Positions 51,483 through 60,417 of a stretch of 64,000 nt of DNA are shown one piece after another. A model generated the notes under the pieces. That model saw only the letters and a list, made by a program, of their open reading frames with translations. It was not told where the DNA came from and searched no databases. The first letter of the stretch is position 1, and every line of letters starts with the position of its first letter. The position numbers were made by a program, and so were the translations under genes. This DNA comes from Paraburkholderia gardini (lineage in GTDB: Bacteria; Pseudomonadota; Gammaproteobacteria; Burkholderiales; Burkholderiaceae), in contig NZ_CAJQYY010000033.1 of the NCBI RefSeq assembly GCF_907164575.1, forward strand, positions 1-64,000. The letters are read 5' to 3'.

Positions 51483-52271
51483 TCAGAACCAGCCGATCGC
51501 ACGATAGACGTGAAATTGTACAATTCCGATTAGTTCGTGCAGCGCGATGTCCGCGTTGACAAGGTTGATGTAGCGCGGCAGGACGCCGGGGTGTGCGCGA
51601 CGCGTATTGGAAATAACTGGCTGCGGGAAACTGCCGAAACGGTGGAAGTCGAGCAACGCGCGTGGCATCTGATGCGCGGATGTCACGAGTATCGTCGAAT
51701 CGTAATGTTCGCGTTGCAGAATGGGTACGACGAGCTTTGCATTTTCGTAAGTCGTGAGGCTGCGGTTTTCGAGCACGATATCGCTGCGCGCGACGCCGCG
51801 TTCCACGAGCCAGGGCAGATAGATATCGGCTTCGGCGGCTTCGTGCCGCTGTGGATTGCCTCCGCTTACGATGACATCGCAGTGCGTCGCGACGTGCGTG
51901 CAGTCGGCGTAGAGCGCGGCGGTTTTTTCGATGCGTGCGATGGCGTCGTGCTTCGGCATCAGGCGGCCGTTGCTGTCGTATTCGGTGCCGCTGCCAAGCA
52001 GCACGATCGCGGCGCGCCCGGAGAAAGTTGCGTGTGCAACCGGACTTGCTCCGCGCTCGGCCCATGCGAGAAGCGGCGCCGTCAGCCATCCGGACGAGAG
52101 CAGCCAGAAGAGCGCAAGCGCGATAATGAAAATGATCGAACGCTGCCGGCGCAAGAGCAGGAAAGCTGCAAAAAAAAGCGCCAATAAAGTGAATAGAATC
52201 AATTTAAATGGGGTAACGTATGACTTTCGGGACAATCTTCGCGCCTGCCATCGCACCGGTACGGATCGCAT
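51483..52271 (-). CDS. YdcF/ElyC-like (DUF218) membrane-anchored protein
   Basis: 262 residues from ATG 52271; the true start may be nearer the first helix. Two N-terminal helices (LILFTLLALFFAAFLLL, SIIFIIALALFWLLSSGWL) precede the DUF218 domain: AAIVLLGSGTEYDSNGRLM, DVIVSGGNPQRHEAAEADIYLPWLVERGVARSDIVLENRSLTTYENA and TILVTSAHQMPRALLDF. ElyC acts in envelope biogenesis; the function here is inferred from the family only. The domain lies outside the inner membrane if the helices form a hairpin. Confidence 0.8.
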   Translation of the reverse strand: MRSVPVRWQARRLSRKSYVTPFKLILFTLLALFFAAFLLLRRQRSIIFIIALALFWLLSSGWLTAPLLAWAERGASPVAHATFSGRAAIVLLGSGTEYDSNGRLMPKHDAIARIEKTAALYADCTHVATHCDVIVSGGNPQRHEAAEADIYLPWLVERGVARSDIVLENRSLTTYENAKLVVPILQREHYDSTILVTSAHQMPRALLDFHRFGSFPQPVISNTRRAHPGVLPRYINLVNADIALHELIGIVQFHVYRAIGWF

Positions 52272-52447
52272 CGTCGGCACGGGGATAGAACGTCGGCAAC
52301 GCGTTCGTACGGGGGTTCTGAATATAACAGGCAGCACCCGGTGGCAAACGGAACATCGGGAGAATCCGGTGCTTCGCCTCTCACCAGTGGCGCGGTGACA
52401 AGCGTTGCGCAAGTCGTGTCATGGCTGCACTTTAAGAAAGAAGTGAG

Positions 52448-52771
52448 ATGACCACGTATTCCAACGAAGCGGTACTCGAAGCGCTAAGGCGGGCGCAATA
52501 TCGCCAGGTACCCTGGGCCAGACGACCCGGTGTTTTCGAATATCTTCGCGCGCAAGGTCTCATGGAGACCGTTCGACAGCGCACGGTGGCGCCGGCGCCG
52601 GGCTTTCATGCCCCGGTCGATATCGCGGTGCTGACCGAGCGGGGCAGGGCAGAGTTCGCGCGACTCGAACGCGACGAGCGCTCACTGCAGTGGCATGCCC
52701 ACCGGATGAACGACTACATCGTCATCACACCTGAAGCGAGCCCGGTCGTCGATCTCGAAGCGCGTTCGTAA
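52448..52771 (+). CDS. Conserved hypothetical protein
   Basis: 107 residues beginning MTTYSNEAVLEALRRAQYRQVPWARRPGVFEYLRAQGLMETV. A small helical domain (possibly winged-helix-like) with a Trp/His-rich middle (LQWHAHRMNDYIVITPEASP). AAGAAAG before the start resembles a ribosome site. No family is recognised. Confidence 0.55.
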   Translation: MTTYSNEAVLEALRRAQYRQVPWARRPGVFEYLRAQGLMETVRQRTVAPAPGFHAPVDIAVLTERGRAEFARLERDERSLQWHAHRMNDYIVITPEASPVVDLEARS

Positions 52772-52828
52772 CCGCTACTGATTCGGCCCTGCGCGAACCG
52801 GCGCCGTGCGTCGGCGAGACCACCTTTC

Positions 52829-52862
52829 GCAAAAAAAAGCCCATATCGCGAGATACGGGCTT
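52829..52862 (-). terminator. Intrinsic terminator for leftward transcription
   Basis: AAGCCCATATC (52837-52847) pairs with GATACGGGCTT (52852-52862), one mismatch, tetraloop GCGA. Minus-strand transcription then reads into a run of T (52831-52838 is A on the + strand). It probably ends the transcript of the small secreted protein gene at 53072-53323. Confidence 0.7.
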
Positions 52863-53071
52863 ACCGGATTTGCTTCTGCCACGCTGTACTTATGGCGTGG
52901 GTGAGACAGCGCTCATTTCGAAGTGGTTCCCGGCATTGTTCGCATGGTTCGCTCAGGATCGTAGCGGCGCCTGACGGTTATGAACCTGCTTCCTTCCAAC
53001 GCGCGCCCGTATCTTCATCCGGTTGTGTAAAACAGCCGCAATTTCCTGCGTGCCTGCTGGATGGAGAAGCG

Positions 53072-53323
53072 CTAACGCCTGCGCTGATCGTTGTCGCGCG
53101 ATACGTCTGGCCGCTCGCGCGCGTTGCTCGCGATATCGCCGCGTAGATTGCCACGTGGGGTGGGCGGTGTGAAGCTGCGATCCGGCGTGTCGTTCTGCCC
53201 GGTTTTGAGGCTGGCAGAACGTTCCGGATGCCAGTTCCACATCTGCGGTCGTTCCTGGGCCAGCGTGCGTACGGCAAGTAATGAAACCACCATGCCGTAC
53301 AGAAGCAGGGACACTGGTTTCAT
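53072..53323 (-). CDS. Small secreted protein, unknown
   Basis: 83 residues. The signal peptide PVSLLLYGMVVSLLAVRTLAQ is convincing and the start is preceded by GGGAGCCCATC. The mature chain is polar and Arg/Asp-rich (MWNWHPERSASLKTGQNDTPDRSF through NARERPDVSRDNDQRRR) with no recognised domain. A minus-strand terminator lies 210 bases downstream. Confidence 0.6.
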   Translation of the reverse strand: MKPVSLLLYGMVVSLLAVRTLAQERPQMWNWHPERSASLKTGQNDTPDRSFTPPTPRGNLRGDIASNARERPDVSRDNDQRRR

Positions 53324-53618
53324 GATGGGCTCCCGTCAAGCCACCTGGTTCAGGCTTGTTTGCATACTCATACGGTATGCCTGGGAGCGAAAGCGCACTG
53401 TAAATAATGGTAAAGAGATGTTTCGCCAGCCGCTGAATACCGCGTAGGGATTGCGATGCGGAACCTGCGTTGGAAAACGCTATTCCCGGTGTCGGCAGGA
53501 CAGAAGCGAAGCAGGAGAAAACGCCTTCACCCCCGCAGCGAACGAAGCGGAACCCATGCGCGAGACCTCGCAGATGCGCATCGGGCGCCCAAAGGCGCCC
53601 AATGGCATGGGGGTGGCG
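53324..53618. other. Intergenic, no gene seen
   Basis: About 300 bases before the IS5-type ORF. Short open frames are present on both strands, but none has a plausible protein or ribosome site. I see no terminal inverted repeats here that would bound an insertion sequence. Confidence 0.4.
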
Positions 53619-54020
53619 TCAGGCCATCTTGACCGGTGCGCGCCAGGATTCCGGATTGGTCCAGAAAGCGCCGCGCAGACGGTCGCGGCTCGGCGGTGCG
53701 GGCGGCTTGGCTGCCGTCGCGCCGATGCGTCCGCGCAACGAAATTTCGCGGCCGCTCGTGCCCAGTCGCTTGACTATTTCGGCGAGCGTACCATCGGCTT
53801 GCCACTCGTCGAAACGACGGCGGCACGTGGGCGGTGACGGGTAGCGGCCCGGCAGTTTCGACCAGCCTTCACCGGTCGACAGCACCCACAGCACGGCATT
53901 GACAACCGCGCGGGCTTCCACGCGAGGACGGCCGCGTCGTTCGCTTCGTGCTGGCTCCGCACAAAACAACGCCTCGACCAGCGCCCACTCGTTGTCTCTC
54001 AAATCGTCGAACAGCATCAT
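53619..54020 (-). CDS. IS5-type transposase-like ORF, isolated
   Basis: 133 residues. The N-terminal part is the small domain found at the head of IS5-group transposases (LRDNEWALVEALF, RRGRPRVEARAVVNAVLWVLSTGEGWSKLPGRYPSPPTCRRRFDEWQADGTL; DUF4096). The DDE catalytic part is absent, and no second ORF or inverted repeats flank it. Instead the C-terminus is unlike a transposase (SLRGRIGATAAKPPAP through FWTNPESW). It is either a remnant or a domesticated DNA-binding protein. The intact frame favours the latter. Confidence 0.6.
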   Translation of the reverse strand: MMLFDDLRDNEWALVEALFCAEPARSERRGRPRVEARAVVNAVLWVLSTGEGWSKLPGRYPSPPTCRRRFDEWQADGTLAEIVKRLGTSGREISLRGRIGATAAKPPAPPSRDRLRGAFWTNPESWRAPVKMA

Positions 54021-54429
54021 ATTTTCACCTCAGCGAAGCTAACTCCGGTGCGCTGCCCCGCGCCGCGCACTCTTCATGCACCCAGATTCGGGTGCCAGGC
54101 GGGGTCGGGCTTGCCACGGCGTGTTGAGCGTCAATCCAGCGGCGAGGAGCGCCGACCCAGTGATCACCCTAATGCATGAAGCGTGCCATTGCCTCGACAA
54201 ACGCTCAGGAACCCTGTGGCATCGGGCCAGCGCGGGCGCTAGCCAGGGGCGTATAAGAATCCAAAAAACCCATTCCGCAAATCGGGACAATCACCAATCT
54301 TGTGCAATCAAGCCCGCCCAGCGTGCGTCTGCGCTTTATTGCTGCATTGCAGCGAATAGTGATTTGTGCCTTTGCGCGTTCAGAAACAATACAATACGCA
54401 TGAAAGACGTCAATTGATGAGGTGAATGG
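54021..54429. promoter_or_regulatory. Leader of the lysR gene
   Basis: No gene is seen in about 400 bases. GCTGC-ATT-GCAGC at 54341-54353 is a symmetric site 77 bases before the start, suited to a LysR-type T-N11-A box. A -10-like TACAAT lies at 54390-54395, with TTGTGC at 54365-54370 as a weak -35 (19-base spacing). Confidence 0.35.
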
Positions 54430-55332
54430 ATGAATGTGACGCTGCGTCAGTTACGCGTGTTTATCGAGGTGGCGCGACTGCAGAGCTTCAGTCGGGCGGG
54501 CGACGAGATCGGGCTGACACAGTCGGCGGTGAGCCGGTGTGTGCGCGAACTGGAGGGGGAAATCGGTCTCAAGCTGATCGACCGGACGACGCGTGAAGTC
54601 CAGCTCACGGACGTCGGCGGCAATCTGGTGGCGAGCGTATCGCGGCTGCTCACGGATCTGGACGACGCGCTGCGCGAGATCCGCGAGATCGGCCAGCAGC
54701 GGCGCGGGCGGGTCGTGGTGGCGGCGAGCCCGACGGTGGCGTGCCGGCTGATGCCGCAGATCATCGCGAGCTGCGGGCGGGATTTTCCGTACGTCACGCT
54801 GGGGCTGCGCGACGACGTACAGAGCGACGTGGTGCGCAAGGTGAAGTCGGGCGAGGTGGATTTCGGCGTCGTGATCGGGCCATTGTCCACGGACGATCTT
54901 ATGTGCGAGCCGATGATGACCGATTCGTTCTGCCTCGTGTCGCGCAGCGATCACCGGCTGGCTGCGCGGCGCCAGGTCGCGTGGACGGATCTGGAGGGCG
55001 AACGGCTCGTGATGCTCGACTACGCGTCGGGCAGCCGGCCGATCATCGATGCCGTCATGGCCGAACACAACGTCACCGCTACCGTCGCGCAGGAGCTTGG
55101 TCATTCGGCGACCGTGTTCGGGCTGGTCGAGGCTGGTATCGGCGTGACCGTGCTGCCGTGGCTGTCATTGCCGCTGCCGGCGAATTCGTCGCTCGTGGCG
55201 CGACCCCTGGTGCCGCGCGCGGAGCGGACGGTGGAACTGGTGCGCCGCCGGGACCGGTCGCTGTCGCCCGCGGCCGAGGCGGTCTGGGGATTGATCCGCC
55301 AGTTGCCCGCACGGGCGGAGGATTTGCGGTAA
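54430..55332 (+). CDS. LysR-family transcriptional regulator
   Basis: 300 residues. The N-terminal helix-turn-helix (MNVTLRQLRVFIEVARLQSFSRAGDEIGLTQSAVSRCVRELEGEIGLKLIDRTTREVQLTDVG) is followed by a periplasmic-binding-like effector domain (RGRVVVAASPTVACRLMPQIIASC, DFGVVIGPLSTDDLM, HSATVFGLVEAGIGVTVLPW). It stands 45 bases before the aminotransferase gene in the same direction, so it probably belongs to one transcript or controls the gene. The effector is unknown. Confidence 0.9.
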   Translation: MNVTLRQLRVFIEVARLQSFSRAGDEIGLTQSAVSRCVRELEGEIGLKLIDRTTREVQLTDVGGNLVASVSRLLTDLDDALREIREIGQQRRGRVVVAASPTVACRLMPQIIASCGRDFPYVTLGLRDDVQSDVVRKVKSGEVDFGVVIGPLSTDDLMCEPMMTDSFCLVSRSDHRLAARRQVAWTDLEGERLVMLDYASGSRPIIDAVMAEHNVTATVAQELGHSATVFGLVEAGIGVTVLPWLSLPLPANSSLVARPLVPRAERTVELVRRRDRSLSPAAEAVWGLIRQLPARAEDLR

Positions 55333-55377
55333 CGTTACCGCCGTCGCGAACCGCTTCACCGATAACCAGACAGCACA

Positions 55378-56586
55378 ATGACCGAACTGCATTTGCACCA
55401 ACCTTCAGCCCCTGATGCCCGGGATGCCGTCCGGGCGCTGCGGCCCTCGCAGATCCGTGAAGTGGCGAATGCCGGATTTGGCATCGAGAACGTACTGCCG
55501 TTCTGGTTCGGCGAATCCGACCGGGTGACGCCGCAGTTCATCCGCGATGCGGCCAGCGCCGCGCTTAACGATGGCGCAACCTTCTACACGCACAATCTCG
55601 GCATCGCACCGCTTCGGGAGGCGCTTGCAGGGTACGTGAGCACGTTGCATGGCGCGACCCCGGCGGGACACGTCGCCGTGACGAGCGCCGGCGTGAACGC
55701 GCTGATGCTGGCCGCGCAGCTGGTGGTCGGCGCGGGAGACCGCGTGGTCGCCGTCACGCCGCTCTGGCCGAATCTCGTCGAAATTCCCAAAATCCTCGGT
55801 GCGCACGTCGACACCGTCGCGCTCGATTATGGCGCGGATGGCTGGACGCTCGATCTGGAACGGCTGCTGGCGTCCCTCACGCCGGACACGAAGCTGTTGA
55901 TGATCAATTCGCCGAATAATCCGACCGGCTGGGTGATGACGCGTGAGCAGCAGCGCGCGGTGCTCGGGCATTGCCGTCGTCACGGCATCTGGATCGTCGC
56001 CGACGAAGTCTACGAGCGCCTTTATTACGCCGATGACGCCAGCGGTGCCCGCGCGGCACCGTCGTTCCTCGATCTCGCGACACGCGACGAGCGAGTGATC
56101 TGCGTCAATTCGTTTTCGAAAGCGTGGCTCATGACGGGCTGGCGGCTCGGCTGGATCGTCGCGCCGGCCGCGCTGATGGATGATCTCGGCAAGCTCGTCG
56201 AGTACAACACGTCCTGCGCGCCGTCGTTCGTGCAGCAGGCCGGCGTGGCCGCGATCGGGCAGGGCGAGGCGTTCACGCGGCAACTCGTCGCCGATCTGCA
56301 CGCTTCACGCGATCATCTGGTGCGCGCGCTTTCATCGATAGCCGGTGTCGACGTCAAGGCTCCGGCGGGGGCGATGTATCTGTTCTTCTCGCTGCCGGGT
56401 GCAAAACAGAGTCTCGAACTGTGCAAGGCGCTGGTCCGGGAAGCCGGGCTTGGACTGGCGCCAGGCAGCGCATTCGGTCCTGAAGGTGAGGGCTTCGTGC
56501 GCTGGTGCTATGCCTGCGACACGGCGCGCCTCGACGCGGGGGTGGAGCGCCTGCGACGCTATCTGACAGCGCGCGGCGGCCGTTGA
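55378..56586 (+). CDS. Class I/II pyridoxal-phosphate aminotransferase
   Basis: 402 residues. Fold-type I markers: INSPNNPTGWVMT, IVADEVYERLYYADD, and VNSFSKAWLMTGWRLGW with the PLP-binding Lys. C-terminal GSAFGPEGEGFVRWCYA gives the substrate carboxylate-binding Arg. It transfers amino groups between an amino acid and a 2-oxo acid; the substrate is not determined by the sequence. The N-terminal part (NVLPFWFGESDRVTPQFIRDAASAAL) fits the AspC-like subgroup. It is read with the lysR gene upstream. Confidence 0.88.
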   Translation: MTELHLHQPSAPDARDAVRALRPSQIREVANAGFGIENVLPFWFGESDRVTPQFIRDAASAALNDGATFYTHNLGIAPLREALAGYVSTLHGATPAGHVAVTSAGVNALMLAAQLVVGAGDRVVAVTPLWPNLVEIPKILGAHVDTVALDYGADGWTLDLERLLASLTPDTKLLMINSPNNPTGWVMTREQQRAVLGHCRRHGIWIVADEVYERLYYADDASGARAAPSFLDLATRDERVICVNSFSKAWLMTGWRLGWIVAPAALMDDLGKLVEYNTSCAPSFVQQAGVAAIGQGEAFTRQLVADLHASRDHLVRALSSIAGVDVKAPAGAMYLFFSLPGAKQSLELCKALVREAGLGLAPGSAFGPEGEGFVRWCYACDTARLDAGVERLRRYLTARGGR

Positions 56587-56871
56587 CAGCCGCCGGACAT
56601 CGGCGGGACGGACCGTCTGGCGGCCGCATGGCCGGCATTTCGCCTTTACGCTTCGATTTTTTTTGCGTAAGATGGCGCTCAGTCACGCGATTCCTTACGG
56701 GAATTTCGCTGCTCCGTCCGGCTGGGTTTGGCTCGATTAGCCTGTTTCGCCTCCCCCCGGTGCGTGCTCCCATCAATATGACCGATCAGAATCGGGCGAG
56801 CGCGTCTTCAGTTCCAAATCGTCTGTCTGATCCGGTTCTTTGACCCTAACTCATAAGGTCGACCTGGCTGC

Positions 56872-58059
56872 ATGAATACCCAAGAGGCGAAAATCGTCCT
56901 CGAGACTGCCTTGATCTGCGCGCAGGAGCCGTTAAAGCTCGGCGAGCTGCGCAAGCTCTTTGCCGACGGCGTGTCGGCAGACACGGTTCGCACGTTGCTC
57001 GAAGACCTGAAGCTGGACTGGTCGGATCGCGGGGTGGAACTGGTCGGGCTGGCGTCCGGCTGGCGCTTCCAGAGCAAGCCTGCAATGCGCTCGTACCTGG
57101 ACCGTCTGCATCCCGAGAAACCGCCGAAATATTCGCGTGCGGTACTCGAGACGCTCGCGATCATCGCCTATCGTCAGCCCGTTACGCGCGGCGATATCGA
57201 AGAAATCCGTGGTGTGACGGTGAACACGCAGGTCGTCAAGCAGCTCGAAGATCGTGGCTGGATCGAAGTGATTGGTCACCGTGATGTGCCGGGGCGCCCG
57301 GCGCTCTATGCAACGACGCGTTCGTTCCTCGATGACCTGGGGCTGAAGGCGCTCGACGAATTGCCGCCGCTCGACGATCCGTCGGCGCAGCTGAACGCGA
57401 ATCTGCTGGGGCAGCGCGCAATCGAATTCGCCGATGGCGAAGCCGCCGCGGGTGAGGCGACCGATGCGGATGCGGTCAACACGAAGCCTGTTGAAGATGC
57501 GATGGAAACGTCCGGTGCGGCTGATGCGGATGTCGATACACCGCATGTCGAAGCAGCGCATGCTGAATCGGGTGACGCGACCAGGGCGCACGCAAACGTA
57601 GAAACCGGCCCGGCGGACATCGGAACCGAGGCAGCCGGCGATGCGTCGCACGTGTCTGCGATGAACGGAGAAGGTCCGTTCGCGAGTGCCGATGCCAGTG
57701 TCAGTGCCGAAGGGCAACCGCTCGCGGCGCAAGCCGATGAACACACGCATTCTGCCGAAGCGCCCGGCGAAGTACATGCCGATGCGCACGCGCAACCGGC
57801 TGAGCCGCTCGCCGACGCAGATGTGGAACCGAAAGCCGGCGATGCCTCGGGTATCGCCAGTCATGCAGAAAATCAGGATATGGCCTCCCAGGCCGATCCC
57901 GCAATACCCGCGCACGGCTCGGGCGAACTCCGCGAAACGGAGCACGCCAGTGAGTCGAACCCGACACGTGCGGCACACGACGATCAGGAAGATCGTGACG
58001 ATGCCGCGCGGGACGCAGGCCTCCTGACCGACGACGAAACCGAATCGCGCAGCGCCTGA
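56872..58059 (+). CDS. scpB: Segregation and condensation protein ScpB with long C-terminal extension
   Basis: 395 residues. The first ~190 are ScpB: two winged-helix domains with LICAQEPLKLGELRKLFADGVSADTVRTLLEDL, PKYSRAVLETLAIIAYRQPVTRGDIEEIRGVTVNTQVVKQLEDRGWIEVIGHRDVPGRPALYATT, which acts with ScpA and SMC in chromosome condensation. The remaining ~200 residues are acidic, Ala-rich and low in complexity (EAAHAESGDATRAHANVET and similar), probably disordered. scpA is not adjacent. The gene is followed by rluB after 61 bases. Confidence 0.92.
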   Translation: MNTQEAKIVLETALICAQEPLKLGELRKLFADGVSADTVRTLLEDLKLDWSDRGVELVGLASGWRFQSKPAMRSYLDRLHPEKPPKYSRAVLETLAIIAYRQPVTRGDIEEIRGVTVNTQVVKQLEDRGWIEVIGHRDVPGRPALYATTRSFLDDLGLKALDELPPLDDPSAQLNANLLGQRAIEFADGEAAAGEATDADAVNTKPVEDAMETSGAADADVDTPHVEAAHAESGDATRAHANVETGPADIGTEAAGDASHVSAMNGEGPFASADASVSAEGQPLAAQADEHTHSAEAPGEVHADAHAQPAEPLADADVEPKAGDASGIASHAENQDMASQADPAIPAHGSGELRETEHASESNPTRAAHDDQEDRDDAARDAGLLTDDETESRSA

Positions 58060-58120
58060 CGTAACCGAACTTTTGCCGCGCCCGCAATGGACGCGCGCGA
58101 CCTGACATTTTGAGGTTGTT

Positions 58121-60007
58121 TTGACACATACCCACGACACCGATTCGTCCGAATCCGAGCGCGCCGTGAAATCCGCGCGTCCCGACGAGACGCGCGAATC
58201 ACAGGCAACGGCCGGCGAAAGCGATCGCACGGGCGACACCGCGGGCGCCGACGGCGAAGACCGTCCGCGCCGCGGTCTGCGCCGCGGTCCGCGCAGCCTG
58301 ATTGCACGCCGCCGCTCAGGCGTCAGGGCGAAGGGCGCGGAAGGCGCGCCGGCACAAGGCGAGCCGGTCGCAACCGAAACGCCGCCGGACGGCGAGGTGG
58401 TCGCGCAGCCGCGCCCGCCTCGCAAGGAAGGTGGTCCGCGGCAAGGCCAGGGTCAAGGCCAGGGTCAGCGCCGCAATGCAGGCGGCAAGCGGCCTCAGGC
58501 GCCTCGCGACGGTGCGCCGCGCGAAGGCGGTCAGCGCCAGCAGAATCGCCGCGGCGAAGCGTCCGTCGCAGCAGTCGCAACCGATGCTTCCACGGACGAT
58601 CTTTTCTCCTACGTGACCTCGCCGGCGTTCGACGCCGACAACAGCACGACTGGCGGCGTACGCGCGCCGATGGTCCGTGGCCGGGCCGCCGCGCCGAAAC
58701 GCGTGCTCTCCCCGGACGATGACGCGCCGAAGCTGCACAAGGTGCTCGCCGAAGCCGGCATGGGTTCGCGCCGCGACATGGAAGAGCTGATCGTCGCTGG
58801 ACGGGTGTCCGTCAACGGCGAGCCGGCGCACATTGGCCAGCGCATCATGCCGACCGACCAGGTCCGCATCAACGGCAAGCCGGTCAAGCGCAAGCTGGCG
58901 AACAAGCCGCCGCGCGTGCTTCTCTATCACAAACCGACCGGCGAAATCGTCAGCCACGCAGATCCCGAAGGCCGCCCGTCGGTGTTCGACAAGCTGCCGC
59001 CGATGAAGACCGCCAAGTGGCTCGCGGTCGGCCGTCTCGACTTCAACACCGAAGGTCTGCTGATGCTGACCACGTCGGGCGATCTGGCGAACCGCTTCAT
59101 GCATCCGCGCTACAGCGTCGAGCGCGAATACGCGGTGCGCGTGGTCGGCGAGCTCGCCGAAGGCATGCGTCAGAAGCTGCTGCACGGCGTCGAGCTCGAA
59201 GACGGCCCGGCGAATTTCCTGCGCATCCGCGATGGCGGCGGCGAAGGCACGAATCACTGGTATCACGTTGCGCTCGCCGAAGGCCGGAATCGCGAAGTGC
59301 GTCGTATGTTCGAGGCGGCTGGGCTGATGGTGAGCCGCCTGATCCGTACGCGTCACGGCCCGATCTCGCTGCCGAAGGGTCTGAAGCGCGGCCGCTGGGA
59401 AGAGCTCGAGGACAATCAGGTGCGCAGCCTGATGGCGTCGGTTGGACTCAAGGCGCCGGCTGAGGAAAAGGGCGGTCGCAACGGGGCGCCGGAGCGCCGT
59501 CAGCCGGATCCGATGCAAACGTCGATGGGTTTCATCAACCGCGAGCCGGTACTGATGTCGCATGCGCGTCTGACTGATCCGGCGCCGCGCGGCCAGGGCC
59601 GTCGCGGTGGCGCTGGCGGCGGCTTCGGTGGTGGCTTCGGCGGCGGTGCGTCGTCGGGCTTTGGTGGAGCGGGAGCCGGTGGATACGGCGGCCGCGGCAC
59701 GGGCGGAGGTCGAGGCACAGGCGGCGCAGGCGGTGCCGGTGGTGGTCGAGGCGGCAATCCGGGTGCGCGCGGTGGACGCGATATCGATGGTAACCGTGCG
59801 CCCTCGGGTAACGGCGGCAATCGTGCTGCGGGCGGCGGCGGTGCGAATCGTGCCGGCAGCGGCGGCGGGAATCGCACGCCGGGCGGCAGTCGCGGCGGCA
59901 ATGCCGGTGGCGGCAACGCGGGCAATCGCACGGGCGGTAGCCCGAATGCGGCCGGTAATCGGGGCGGCCCGCGCGGTACACCGCGCAACCGCACACGCGG
60001 TCGCTGA
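58121..60007 (+). CDS. rluB: 23S rRNA pseudouridine synthase RluB with long flanking extensions
   Basis: 628 residues from TTG 58121 after GAGG at 58112-58115; no closer ATG fits. The middle third is RluB: an S4 domain (KLHKVLAEAGMGSRRDMEELIVAGRVSVNGEPA) and the RsuA/RluB catalytic part VLLYHKPTGEIVSHADPEGR, GRLDFNTEGLLMLTTSGDLANRFMHPRYSVEREYAV with the catalytic Asp in GRLDFNTEG. It would modify U2605-like positions in 23S rRNA. The N-terminal ~200 residues are basic, Arg/Gln-rich and disordered; the C-terminal ~130 are Gly-rich (GGGFGG and RGG-like). Both may bind RNA. Confidence 0.9.
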   Translation: MTHTHDTDSSESERAVKSARPDETRESQATAGESDRTGDTAGADGEDRPRRGLRRGPRSLIARRRSGVRAKGAEGAPAQGEPVATETPPDGEVVAQPRPPRKEGGPRQGQGQGQGQRRNAGGKRPQAPRDGAPREGGQRQQNRRGEASVAAVATDASTDDLFSYVTSPAFDADNSTTGGVRAPMVRGRAAAPKRVLSPDDDAPKLHKVLAEAGMGSRRDMEELIVAGRVSVNGEPAHIGQRIMPTDQVRINGKPVKRKLANKPPRVLLYHKPTGEIVSHADPEGRPSVFDKLPPMKTAKWLAVGRLDFNTEGLLMLTTSGDLANRFMHPRYSVEREYAVRVVGELAEGMRQKLLHGVELEDGPANFLRIRDGGGEGTNHWYHVALAEGRNREVRRMFEAAGLMVSRLIRTRHGPISLPKGLKRGRWEELEDNQVRSLMASVGLKAPAEEKGGRNGAPERRQPDPMQTSMGFINREPVLMSHARLTDPAPRGQGRRGGAGGGFGGGFGGGASSGFGGAGAGGYGGRGTGGGRGTGGAGGAGGGRGGNPGARGGRDIDGNRAPSGNGGNRAAGGGGANRAGSGGGNRTPGGSRGGNAGGGNAGNRTGGSPNAAGNRGGPRGTPRNRTRGR

Positions 60008-60170
60008 AGCGCCGGATGAATCGTGCGTCGCGCGGGCGGCTGACCGCCGTCGACGCACGCAACCCGATGCGCTGGTCGTGCGGTCGCGGCGGGCTTCGCT
60101 AAAACGCGGGGGAAACCGTGAAATTCCTGTTAAAACAGGCTTCAGCAGGCGTTCTGCGGGTATCGCGGGT

Positions 60171-60288
60171 TTGCATTTGTCCCGAAAAATGCTAGAATCG
60201 CGAAGTCGCTGGGTGTGCGGTTTTTCGTGTGCGACTCAGGTGCGAGCACCTGGCAACAAGATGATGGGCGTTTCGCCCATTTTTTTTT
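60171..60288 (+). promoter_or_regulatory. Promoter and attenuator leader of the rimP-nusA-infB operon
   Basis: TTGCAT (60171-60176) and TAGAAT (60193-60198) are 16 bases apart. The transcript would start near 60205 and soon meet two hairpins: CAGGTGC/GCACCTG at 60237-60252, then ATGGGCG-TTT-CGCCCAT followed by eight T (60264-60288). The second is a strong intrinsic terminator placed 130 bases before the rimP start, so most transcripts may stop unless antitermination occurs. Premature terminators before rimP are known in other proteobacteria. NusA, encoded downstream, could act here (inference). Confidence 0.7.
60264..60288 (+). terminator. Early intrinsic terminator before rimP
   Basis: Seven-pair stem ATGGGCG/CGCCCAT with a TTT loop and an eight-base T run. 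It lies downstream of the presumed operon promoter and is therefore an attenuator rather than just the rluB terminator, although it could also end rluB transcripts. Confidence 0.85.
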
Positions 60289-60417
60289 GCCAGTGCGTTT
60301 TTGCATCCCGGGTAACACGAACGCGCGCCGGCTTTGCGCGCGGCCCGCAGGTGTGATCGTTGGGGCAACCTGGTTGGCAACCCGCTGGCCCGCCGCGCGA
60401 ACATCCTGGAGGGCACT

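Noticed and set aside
52892..53146. 84-residue plus-strand protein
   Set aside because: Lies opposite the better-supported secreted protein at 53072-53323 and has no ribosome site or domain.
60126..60139. CCTGTTAAAACAGG hairpin as the rluB terminator
   Set aside because: No run of T follows on the + strand; the terminator at 60264-60288 is far stronger.
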